A DNA stretch of 56,106 bases, from NCBI GenBank assembly GCA_902769585.1, contig CACXPT010000021.1:1-56106 (forward strand), read 5' to 3'. Positions 25,799 through 32,627 of the stretch are shown one piece after another (the stretch's first letter is position 1; each line of letters starts with the position of its first letter). The notes under the pieces were generated by a model. The model did not search any database, was not told where the DNA came from, and saw only the letters and a program-made list of their open reading frames with translations. The DNA is from an uncultured bacterium (GTDB lineage Bacteria > Verrucomicrobiota > Kiritimatiellia > RFP12 > UBA1067). A program made the translations under genes and the position numbers.

Positions 25799-27751
25799 TT
25801 ACTTCGCGAGGGCGGCGGTGACGTCCGCGAGGATCTGGCGAAGCGCCTTCGGCACGCGGTGCGCGGCGAGGTTGGCTTCCTTCGAGTCCTTTGACGGCTT
25901 CTTGTCGTACTCGTCGTAGGAGGCGCCGACCGTTGCGATCTCCTTCTTCCAGCCCTCGACGTCGACCTTCAGTATCTCCTCGAGGTCAGCCTTGACGACA
26001 TGGAACTTGGCCTTCTCGTCGTTGTTGGCGAGGTCGATGTCCTTCGCGAACGGGATGTTGCCGATAGGCGTCTCGTTGGCCTTCACCTGGCCCTCGATGC
26101 GCTGGCAGATCCACTTGAGGACGCGGCTGTTGTCGCCGAAGCCCGGCCACATGAAGCGACCGTCGTCGCCCTTGCGGAACCAGTTCACGAAGTAGATCTT
26201 CGGAAGCTTCGTGGCGTCGGCAGAGGTGCGCTCCATCTCCAGCCAGTGCTGGAAGTAGTCGCACACGTTGTAGCCGAAGAACGGCAGCATGGCCATCGGG
26301 TCGCGGCGCACCTGGCCGATCTGGTCGGAGATGACGGCGGCGGTGACCTCGGAGCCGGCGGCAGAACCCATGAAGACGCCGTGCGTCCAGCTCTTGGCCT
26401 CGTTCACCAGCGGGATGGTCGACGGACGGCGGCCGCCGAAGAGGATCGCGTCGATCGGCACGCCCGTGGGCTTCTTCTTGAAGATGCCGTTGAAGCCGTC
26501 CTTGTCGAGCACCGGGCAGTTGATGGCGGGAGCGGTGAAGCGGCTGTTCTTGTGAGCGGCAACGTAGCCGGCCGCCTTGATCTCGGCCTTCGTCATGCCA
26601 GGCTTCGGACCCATGCGGTACGGATCGTCCGCGCACACGTAGCACTTGTTGCCCTTCCAGTCGACGCCTTCCTTCGGCGCCTTGATGCCCATGTCCTCCC
26701 ACCAGATGTCGCCGTCTGGCGTCAGGACGACGTTCGTGAAGATCGTGTCCTTCTTGCAGCTCTTGAGCGCGTTCGGGTTGGAGTCCATCGAGGTGCCGGG
26801 CGCCACGCCGAAGAAGCCGTTCTCCGGGTTGATGGCGTAGAGGCGGCCGTCGTCGCCAGGCTTGAGCCACGCGATGTCGTCGCCGATCGTCTGGAGCTTC
26901 CAGCCGGGGAGCTTCGGCAGCATCATGGCGAGGTTCGTCTTGCCGCAGGCGGACGGGAACGCCGCCGTCACGTGGTACTGCTTCTTCTCAGGGCTCGTGA
27001 GCGTGAGGATGAGCATGTGCTCGGCCATCCAACCCTGATCCTTCGCGAGCTTCGACGCGATGCGGAGCGCGAAGCACTTCTTGCCGAGGAGCGCGTTCCC
27101 GCCGTAGCCGGAGCCGAACGACCAGATCTCGCCGTCTTCCGGGAACTGCGTGATGTACTTGTCGTCGATGTTCTTCGCGCAGGGCCACGCGACGTCCTTC
27201 TGGCCCTTCTTGAGCGGCGCGCCCACGGAGTGGATGCAGGGGATGAAGTCGCCGTCCTTGCCGAGGTGCTTGATCACGGCGTCGCCCGTGCGCGTCATGA
27301 TGTTCATGTTCACGACGACGTACGGCGAGTCCGTGATCTCGATGCCGTACTGGGTGATCGGGTTGCCGATCGGGCCCATCGCGAACGGGATGACGTACAT
27401 CGTGCGGCCCTTCATGCAGCCCTTGTACGCCTTCTCCATCTTCTTCTTCATCTCCACCGGATCCATCCAGTGGTTCGTGGGACCCGCGTCGATCTCCTTC
27501 TTCGAGCAGATGAAGGTGCGACCCTCCACGCGCGCCACGTCGCTCTCGTGCGAGCGGGCGAGGTAGCACCCCGGACGCTTTTTGGCGCTCAGCTTGATGA
27601 ACTGGCCCTTCTTGACCATCATCTCGCAGATGTCGACATGCTCCTTCTTCGTGCCCCTCACGACCACGATCTTGTCGGGCGTGCAGAGCTTGTTCCACTT
27701 GTCTACCCACGCGAAGACCTTCGCGTTGGCGAATTTCGGCGTCTTGGCCAT
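25799..27751 (-). CDS. pckG: Phosphoenolpyruvate carboxykinase (GTP)
   Basis: Interconverts oxaloacetate and GTP with phosphoenolpyruvate, CO2 and GDP at the start of gluconeogenesis or, in anaerobes, as the fumarate-forming carboxylation. The 650-residue protein carries the GTP-type signatures: nucleotide loop FPSACGKTNLAMM near residue 265 with the hyper-reactive Cys, PGWKLQTIGDDIAWL, GVAPGTSMDSNPNAL, and LFGGRRPSTIPLV. This is longer than the usual 600 or so residues. The frame is open to 27784, but ATG 27751 is chosen because AGGAG lies just upstream. Promoter and a palindrome lie in the leader. Confidence 0.95.
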   Translation of the reverse strand: MAKTPKFANAKVFAWVDKWNKLCTPDKIVVVRGTKKEHVDICEMMVKKGQFIKLSAKKRPGCYLARSHESDVARVEGRTFICSKKEIDAGPTNHWMDPVEMKKKMEKAYKGCMKGRTMYVIPFAMGPIGNPITQYGIEITDSPYVVVNMNIMTRTGDAVIKHLGKDGDFIPCIHSVGAPLKKGQKDVAWPCAKNIDDKYITQFPEDGEIWSFGSGYGGNALLGKKCFALRIASKLAKDQGWMAEHMLILTLTSPEKKQYHVTAAFPSACGKTNLAMMLPKLPGWKLQTIGDDIAWLKPGDDGRLYAINPENGFFGVAPGTSMDSNPNALKSCKKDTIFTNVVLTPDGDIWWEDMGIKAPKEGVDWKGNKCYVCADDPYRMGPKPGMTKAEIKAAGYVAAHKNSRFTAPAINCPVLDKDGFNGIFKKKPTGVPIDAILFGGRRPSTIPLVNEAKSWTHGVFMGSAAGSEVTAAVISDQIGQVRRDPMAMLPFFGYNVCDYFQHWLEMERTSADATKLPKIYFVNWFRKGDDGRFMWPGFGDNSRVLKWICQRIEGQVKANETPIGNIPFAKDIDLANNDEKAKFHVVKADLEEILKVDVEGWKKEIATVGASYDEYDKKPSKDSKEANLAAHRVPKALRQILADVTAALAK

Positions 27752-27776
27752 GTTCTCTTTACTCCTTGCTCGTTGT

Positions 27777-27792
27777 CCGGGCACATGCCCGG
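27777..27792 (-). promoter_or_regulatory. Palindrome in the pckG leader
   Basis: CCGGGCACATGCCCGG forms a 6-bp stem with a 4-base loop, or a DNA palindrome, between the promoter and the Shine-Dalgarno of pckG. It could be an operator or a leader hairpin. Confidence 0.4.
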
Positions 27793-27808
27793 TGAAAAGT
27801 TGGCGGGT

Positions 27809-27837
27809 ATTTTACCCTTTTGCGGCGAATTCCGCAA
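27809..27837 (-). promoter_or_regulatory. Promoter of pckG
   Basis: On the minus strand TTGCGG, a 17-base spacer and TAAAAT. The leader to ATG 27751 is about 50 bases. Confidence 0.55.
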
Positions 27838-27854
27838 GCAGGAATCTCGGATTG

Positions 27855-27892
27855 TTCTACCGCCGCGGGAGAGAGTGTGGTAGAATACGCGC
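27855..27892 (+). promoter_or_regulatory. Extended -10 with flanking inverted repeat, leaderless position
   Basis: TGGTAGAAT (27878-27886) ends 6 bases before GTG 27893. TTCTACC at 27855-27861 and GGTAGAA at 27879-27885 form a 7-bp inverted repeat overlapping the -10, which may be an operator. No good -35 is seen. Confidence 0.55.
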
Positions 27893-28693
27893 GTGAAGAC
27901 GAACTACCACATGCACACCACCTGGTGCGACGGAAAGAACGCTCCGGAGGAGATGGTCCTGGCCGCCCTCGAAAAGGGTTTCGACGCCATCGGATTCTCG
28001 TCCCACGTCCTCCTGCCCATCAGCGACCCGTGGACGCTCAAGCCAGACACGGTGGACGCCTACGTGGCCGAAATCCGCGCGCTCGCGAAGAAGTACAAAG
28101 ACCGCATCTCCATCCTCTGCGGCATGGAGGCAGACTTCATAACCGGCAAGTCGCGCCCCGACCGCTCCGTCTACGCCCGTCTCGGCCTCGACTACCTCAT
28201 CGGCTCGGTCCACGAAGTCGTCGCGCCAAGCGGCGTACGCGTGCCCGTCGACCACAAGCCGGAACTTCTCGCCGACGGCATCGCCCAGCAGTTCGGCGGC
28301 GACGCCCAGACGTTCGTGCGCGCCTACTTCGCCGCCGAGCGCGACATGGCCGCAACCTGCGACTTCGACGTCATCGGCCACCCCGACCTCGTGCGCAAGT
28401 TCAACGGCAAGCTCCGCTACTTCGACGAGTCGGCTGACTGGTACCTTGATGAGCTGCGCCTCACCGCCGACGCCTTCGCCGCCACCGGGAAGATCGTGGA
28501 GGTCAACACTGGCGGCATCTCCCGCGGCTGGATAGACGACGCCTACCCTTCTCCCGTCTTCCGCACCCTCCTCCGCGAACGCGGAGTACGCTTCATACTC
28601 TCCTCAGACGCCCATGCGGCCGCCGCCATCGATTGCGCCTTCGACCGCTTCGGCACCGCCGAGGACTACCTTGACTCCCCAGTCACAGTGTGA
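27893..28693 (+). CDS. PHP-domain phosphatase, histidinol-phosphatase-like (HisJ/HisK type)
   Basis: A metal-dependent phosphoesterase; the closest family is histidinol phosphatase of histidine synthesis. The 266-residue protein has the PHP motifs NYHMHTTWCDGK (H-x-H), GFSSHVLLP, a Glu in LCGMEADFI, VHEV, FDVIGHPDLVRK, and the final SSDAHAAAAI (D-x-H), with NTGGISRGW between. Start GTG 27893 lies 6 bases after an extended -10, so the message should be leaderless. No other his gene is nearby, so a different phosphate substrate cannot be excluded. Confidence 0.85.
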   Translation: MKTNYHMHTTWCDGKNAPEEMVLAALEKGFDAIGFSSHVLLPISDPWTLKPDTVDAYVAEIRALAKKYKDRISILCGMEADFITGKSRPDRSVYARLGLDYLIGSVHEVVAPSGVRVPVDHKPELLADGIAQQFGGDAQTFVRAYFAAERDMAATCDFDVIGHPDLVRKFNGKLRYFDESADWYLDELRLTADAFAATGKIVEVNTGGISRGWIDDAYPSPVFRTLLRERGVRFILSSDAHAAAAIDCAFDRFGTAEDYLDSPVTV

Positions 28694-28702
28694 CAATCTG
28701 AC

Positions 28703-28740
28703 GCGCCGTTCTGGCGCATGATGGCACACTTTTCTTTCTT
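28703..28740 (+). terminator. Possible terminator after the PHP phosphatase gene
   Basis: GCGCC-GTTCT-GGCGC forms a short stem; a T-rich tract (TTTTCTTTCTT) follows 10 bases later. The gap makes it weak as an intrinsic terminator. Confidence 0.3.
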
Positions 28741-28758
28741 GGCACGCCGCCATGCCCC

Positions 28759-28776
28759 TTGGCACGGCGCTTGCTA
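28759..28776 (+). promoter_or_regulatory. Sigma-54 (RpoN) promoter of the Hsp20 pair
   Basis: TTGGCACGGCGCTTGCTA matches the RpoN consensus YTGGCACG-N4-TTGCW at every fixed position, with GG and GC separated by 10 bases. It lies about 50 bases before ATG 28828. Two more TGGCAC copies occur upstream at 28722 and 28740 without the -12 half, possibly decoys or remnants. Confidence 0.85.
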
Positions 28777-28827
28777 ATTGGTTTTCGCCTTTGGGCAACT
28801 AAGAAACCAACTGAAAGGAACACAACA

Positions 28828-29160
28828 ATGAGCACACTGACAGAACTGAATCCGTGGAACCTGCTGGATACCCTGCTGGACACGAACAACCGGGTGTTCC
28901 GCAACGTCTGCCCCGGCAAGGCGGCGAAGGACGTAGACCTGACGCTGGAGGCGCAGGCCGTAATCATCGCCGACAAGCCTGCCGACACCACCGACGAGAA
29001 CGGCAAGGCCATCCCCGTCAAGCCCTCCTGGTCGCGGCGCGTGGAACTACCCTTCCGCGTCGACCACGAGAAGGCGAACGCCAAGTTCATCAACGGCATC
29101 CTCCGAATCGAGCTGCCCCGCGCCGACGCCGTCGCCGCCCATCGGATCAAGATCGCATAA
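28828..29160 (+). CDS. Hsp20-like small heat-shock protein, first of pair
   Basis: A 110-residue protein related to alpha-crystallin chaperones, which hold unfolding proteins. The first 30 residues (MSTLTELNPWNLLDTLLDTN) form a helical arm. The rest matches part of the alpha-crystallin domain (VDLTLEAQAVIIADKPAD, then SRRVELPFRVDHEKANAKF and NGILRIELPRAD), ending HRIKIA. The domain is compact and lacks the first strands. ATG 28828 follows AAAGGA and a sigma-54 promoter. The neighbour at 29255 is a second Hsp20, so the two probably co-assemble (inference). Confidence 0.85.
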   Translation: MSTLTELNPWNLLDTLLDTNNRVFRNVCPGKAAKDVDLTLEAQAVIIADKPADTTDENGKAIPVKPSWSRRVELPFRVDHEKANAKFINGILRIELPRADAVAAHRIKIA

Positions 29161-29237
29161 GGAAGCGAGAACCCAGAGTAGAAAACCTCTCGCGACCGAG
29201 CGAGTGAGCGAAGCGGAACGAGCGAGGAAGCGAGAAC
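29161..29237 (+). repeat. Direct repeat and GCGAG-rich element between the Hsp20 genes
   Basis: GGAAGCGAGAAC occurs at 29161-29172 and again at 29226-29237. Between the copies lies a purine-rich GAGCGAGTGAGCGAAGCGG sequence. It might be a small inserted repeat element. No coding sense was seen. Confidence 0.6.
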
Positions 29238-29254
29238 AACTAAGGAATCTAGCA

Positions 29255-29596
29255 ATGAACAACGAAAACACAAAGTACATCGTCCCGACCGTGCGCATGA
29301 CCGAGCACCCCGAGGACTACGAGTTCACCTTCGAGCTGCCGGGCATCGGCAAGGACGAGGCAGACCTCCACGTGGAGGGACGCACCCTCACCTTGAAGAC
29401 GCACGCCACCTACCAGGCCCCGGCCGGCTTCAAGCTGATCGCCCAGGAGTTCGACCGGCCCAACTACGCCGTGAGCGTGGACCTGCCGGAACTGTGCGAC
29501 CTGGCGACCGTCTCCGGCGCGCTGGAGAACGGCCTCCTGAAGGTCAACGTGAAGAAGCGCCCCGAGACGCAGCCGCGCAAGATCGCCATCGCCTGA
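29255..29596 (+). CDS. Hsp20-like small heat-shock protein, second of pair
   Basis: A 113-residue alpha-crystallin-domain chaperone. The domain is fuller than in the first gene: MTEHPEDYEFTFELPGIGKDEADLHVEGRTLTLKTHA, a variable loop, then FDRPNYAVSVDLPELCDLATVSGALENGLLKVNVKKRPE, and PRKIAIA. The N-terminal arm is short (NNENTKYIVPTVR) and there is no I/V-x-I/V tail beyond IAIA. It lies 94 bases after the first Hsp20 and is followed by a strong hairpin, so the pair is one transcription unit under the sigma-54 promoter. Confidence 0.9.
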   Translation: MNNENTKYIVPTVRMTEHPEDYEFTFELPGIGKDEADLHVEGRTLTLKTHATYQAPAGFKLIAQEFDRPNYAVSVDLPELCDLATVSGALENGLLKVNVKKRPETQPRKIAIA

Positions 29597-29630
29597 GCGC
29601 ATGAACAGGCCGCCCTTCCCGGCGGCGTCA

Positions 29631-29658
29631 CGGAGAGCCGCCCTCTGGCGGCTCTCCG
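29631..29658 (+). terminator. Strong hairpin after the Hsp20 pair
   Basis: CGGAGAGCCGCC and GGCGGCTCTCCG form a 12-bp GC-rich stem around loop CTCT. Only TTC follows, so it may act as a processing or Rho-assisted end rather than a classical T-tract terminator. Confidence 0.65.
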
Positions 29659-29717
29659 TTCATGTCATGAACTGCTAACCACCCGCCTTCTCCAAGGCGT
29701 CGGCAAACAAGCGCCTC

Positions 29718-29746
29718 TTGTCGGCAGGAGCTCCTTTTGCTAAACT
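29718..29746 (+). promoter_or_regulatory. Promoter of the phosphoesterase-lipoprotein-trmJ operon
   Basis: TTGTCG, a 17-base spacer and TAAACT preceded by TGC. The leader to ATG 29795 is about 42 bases. Confidence 0.6.
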
Positions 29747-29794
29747 ACAGCCATCTTTCCAACACATTCAAGAGGCAAAAACAGGCAGCAGTCA

Positions 29795-31348
29795 ATGAGC
29801 ACAAACATTTCACGCAGATGGTTTATAGGCGGTCTCGCGTCCTTCGGCGCGTTCGGCGGCAACCGTATCTTCCAGGCCCATGCCGGCACATTCGCGAGCG
29901 GCAAGCCCAACGTCACGTTCGGAGTCGTGAGCGACGTCCACGTGCGGCTGGGGCCGAACGGTGAAGGATTCGCGAAAGACCACGACACCTCCACGCTGAT
30001 CCACACCTTCGAGTGGTTCCGCTCCAAGGGCGTCGACGCCGTGATGATAGTGGGCGACATCGCCGACAAGGGGCTCGTCGACGAGCTGCAGTTCGTGGCG
30101 GACGCCTGGTTCAAGGTGTTCCCGGACGACAAGGCCCCCGACGGCCGCCACGTTCAGCGGCTCTTCGTGTACGGCAACCACGACTTCGAGGGCTTCAACT
30201 ACGGCGGCTACGCGAAGAAGATATGGCCCGACGATGCGGAACGCGCCAAGCACGTCCTGCGCACCGACCAGAAGGCGAACTGGGAGAAGATATTCCACGA
30301 GGAATACGCGCCGGTGATGTGCTGGAACGTCAACGGCTACACCTTCGTCGGCGCGCACTGGACCGCCGACAAGTGCAAAGGCAAGGAGGAGACAGGCATC
30401 GGCGGCGTCGAGGAGTTCTTCTCGGCGCATCCAAACCTGCTCGACCCGAAGAAGCCTTTCTTCTATTTCCAGCACCCGCACCCGAAGGACACGTGCTACG
30501 GCTCGTGGGCATGGGGCCACGACGACGGCCGCGCGACGCGCGCGCTGACGCCCTTCCCGAACGCAATAGCCTTCTCCGGCCATTCGCACACCACGCTCAC
30601 CCATGACCAGTCTATATGGCAGGGAGCGTTCACGTCACTCGGCACCAGCTCGCTCCGTTACACGGGCGGATCATACGCCAAGATCCGCCTCCCCGAAGGT
30701 TACGAGAACGGCGGCGGCGACGCGGCGTTCGATCCGTACAAGATAATGTCCGGCTACGGCAGCACGCGAGACGGACGCCAAGGGATGCTCGTGCGCGTGT
30801 ACGACGACCACGTCGCCTTCACCCGCCGCGAGTTCGTCTACGACCAGTCGCTCGGCGATGACTGGGTGCTTCCCCTTCCCGCCGCCGAGTCGAAGCCCTT
30901 CGCATTCGCCGAGCACGCCAAGCGTTCGATCGCGCCGGAGTTCCCTGCCGGCGCCTCGCTCATCGTCTCGCGCGGGCGCGGCAGGAACCGCGGCGTCCCC
31001 GCCAAGGGCAAGACGCCGGCAGTCCCTGCGGAGGAGAAGGACGTGTTCGTCCTCGACTTCCCTGCCGCGAACGCCGTCAAGGGCGGGCGCGTGTTCGACT
31101 ACGAGATCGTGGCCGTCCCGAAGGACGGCGGCAAGAAGACCAGGCGCTACCTGATGGCTGACGGCTACAACATGTCCACGGACAATCCGCGCACCTGGCG
31201 CCCGCAGACGTGCCGCATCGCGGCAGACCAGCTGCCGCAGGGCGTGGAGTTCCGCTTCGCGGTGCGCCCCGTCAACTCGCTAGGCAAGCCCGGCCGTCCG
31301 CTGGTGAGCGGCTGGCAACCCGCCATCGCCGCGCCAGCCAAGGCATGA
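29795..31348 (+). CDS. Tat-exported metallophosphoesterase (calcineurin-like)
   Basis: A 517-residue exported phosphoesterase. The N-terminus SRRWFIGGLASFGAFGG is a twin-arginine signal, implying export of a folded metalloenzyme. Metal motifs in order: FGVVSDVHVR (D-x-H), VIMIVGDIADKG (GD), YGNHDFEG (GNHD), FYFQHPHP (H), and FSGHSHTTL (GHSH). A C-terminal beta domain (about 370-510) with a basic linker (RGRGRNRGVPAKGKTPA) follows. Substrate unknown; such enzymes cleave phosphomonoesters or diesters in the periplasm. The stop overlaps a possible ATG of the lipoprotein gene. Confidence 0.88.
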   Translation: MSTNISRRWFIGGLASFGAFGGNRIFQAHAGTFASGKPNVTFGVVSDVHVRLGPNGEGFAKDHDTSTLIHTFEWFRSKGVDAVMIVGDIADKGLVDELQFVADAWFKVFPDDKAPDGRHVQRLFVYGNHDFEGFNYGGYAKKIWPDDAERAKHVLRTDQKANWEKIFHEEYAPVMCWNVNGYTFVGAHWTADKCKGKEETGIGGVEEFFSAHPNLLDPKKPFFYFQHPHPKDTCYGSWAWGHDDGRATRALTPFPNAIAFSGHSHTTLTHDQSIWQGAFTSLGTSSLRYTGGSYAKIRLPEGYENGGGDAAFDPYKIMSGYGSTRDGRQGMLVRVYDDHVAFTRREFVYDQSLGDDWVLPLPAAESKPFAFAEHAKRSIAPEFPAGASLIVSRGRGRNRGVPAKGKTPAVPAEEKDVFVLDFPAANAVKGGRVFDYEIVAVPKDGGKKTRRYLMADGYNMSTDNPRTWRPQTCRIAADQLPQGVEFRFAVRPVNSLGKPGRPLVSGWQPAIAAPAKA

Positions 31349-31356
31349 GGCCCAAC

Positions 31357-31866
31357 ATGAAGACGATTCATATCCTTGCCGTTGCCGTAACCGCCATGCT
31401 CGCCGGATGCGCGACATGGACGTTCGAGCCGACGCGCTCCTCCAAGTTCGTCAACGACAGAAACGAATACATACTCGTCGACTACGGAATCGAGGAGCAC
31501 GAGTCCACTTTCATCGGCCCGGGAGGCGTGGAGATGCCATTCAGGAGCAAGCTGAAGGTGCGCGTCGAGATGCCGGACGGCACACGCTTCGTGGCGTACC
31601 AGAACATGTCGACAGAGGGGCGGCTGTACGTCTCCGACAACGAGCGCTGGCGTTTCCTGGAGCGCGGCGTGGCCGCATACGTGGCGGAGCGGGCTCCCGA
31701 CGGGAACGGTACCATTCTCCGATACCAGGGCACGCTCTGCGCAAGCGTCCGCAACCCGAAGAACGAAAAGCAGCACCCTTCCATCCACAGTTCCTCGACT
31801 CCGCAGGGGTTTGGGCGCGACTCCTCCGGGCCTCGCGATTCCTCCGGCCCGCGCACCAAGGAATGA
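31357..31866 (+). CDS. Hypothetical lipoprotein
   Basis: A 169-residue protein with lipoprotein signal MKTIHILAVAVTAMLAGC (lipobox LAGC). The body is beta-rich (FVNDRNEYILVDYG, STFIGPGGVEMPFRSKLKVRV), with an unusual C-terminal Ser/Pro/Gly-rich tail (SSTPQGFGRDSSGPRDSSGP). ATG 31357 has TGAGG six bases upstream; ATG 31345 (overlapping the previous stop in ATGA) is an alternative. It is between the phosphoesterase and trmJ genes and ends 4 bases before trmJ. No family is recognised. Confidence 0.72.
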   Translation: MKTIHILAVAVTAMLAGCATWTFEPTRSSKFVNDRNEYILVDYGIEEHESTFIGPGGVEMPFRSKLKVRVEMPDGTRFVAYQNMSTEGRLYVSDNERWRFLERGVAAYVAERAPDGNGTILRYQGTLCASVRNPKNEKQHPSIHSSSTPQGFGRDSSGPRDSSGPRTKE

Positions 31867-31870
31867 CTTC

Positions 31871-32626
31871 ATGTCTCCACTCGACAACATCAAGGTCGTG
31901 CTAGTCGGCACGCTCTACACCGGCAACGTTGGCAGCGCATGCCGCGCCATGGCCAACATGGGCATACGAAAGCTCGCGCTCGCAGCCCCGAACCTCCAGA
32001 ACGGCTGGGACGAGGGCGAGCGTATGGCTGTCCACGCCACCGACATCATGAACGCCCGCCAGGAGTTCGCCACGTTCGAGGAAGCGGTGGCAGAATGCGT
32101 GGCCGTGGTCGGCACCACCGCGCGCGGCGGGCTCTATCGCCAGCACGTGCGCGCGCCGCGCGACTGCGCCGCCGACATTCTCTCCCTCGCCGCCACCGGT
32201 CCGGTGGCTCTCGTATTCGGCCGCGAAGACAAGGGACTCCTCAATGAGGAGGTGGCGCAGTGCACGCATCTCGTCCGCATCCCCGTCGACGAGGGCTACA
32301 CCTCCATCAACCTCTCGCAGGCAGTCCTCATCACCTGCTACGAGCTGTTCACCGCCACCGGCAGCTACCAGCCGCCGCACGAGAAGGCCCCTCCCGCCCC
32401 CCAGGCACAGAAGATGCAGCTGATGAAGAACTGGCGGACGATGCTCCAGGACATCGGCTTCATGAACGAGAAGCAGACGGACCACATGATGCAGGGCATC
32501 CACCGCATCTTCTCGCGCGGAGTCCAGACGCGCGACGACGCCGCAATCATGCTCGGCGTCGCACGCCAGGCCCTCTGGGCCCACCACAATCCCGCCCTCG
32601 AGGGCCGCAAGCCCTCTATCGGCTAG
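31871..32626 (+). CDS. trmJ: tRNA (Cm32/Um32) 2'-O-methyltransferase, TrmJ-like
   Basis: A SPOUT-class methyltransferase that modifies the ribose of position 32 in the anticodon loop of several tRNAs with S-adenosylmethionine. The 251-residue protein shows the SPOUT signatures: VVLVGTLYTGNVGSACRAM, ALVFGREDKGLLNEEV, and IPVDEGYTSINLSQAVLI. The C-terminal helical arm (ending RQALWAHH) is the TrmJ extension. ATG 31871 lies 4 bases after the lipoprotein stop. An uncharacterised RNA methyltransferase role (TrmH-like) is the alternative. Confidence 0.87.
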   Translation: MSPLDNIKVVLVGTLYTGNVGSACRAMANMGIRKLALAAPNLQNGWDEGERMAVHATDIMNARQEFATFEEAVAECVAVVGTTARGGLYRQHVRAPRDCAADILSLAATGPVALVFGREDKGLLNEEVAQCTHLVRIPVDEGYTSINLSQAVLITCYELFTATGSYQPPHEKAPPAPQAQKMQLMKNWRTMLQDIGFMNEKQTDHMMQGIHRIFSRGVQTRDDAAIMLGVARQALWAHHNPALEGRKPSIG

Positions 32627-32627
32627 C

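Noticed and set aside
25986..27883. Long frames overlapping pckG on both strands
   Set aside because: Arg/His/Val-rich shadows of an intact PEPCK gene.
29737..29964. Short plus-strand frame overlapping the phosphoesterase start
   Set aside because: Overlaps the Tat-signal gene in another frame and is Arg-rich.
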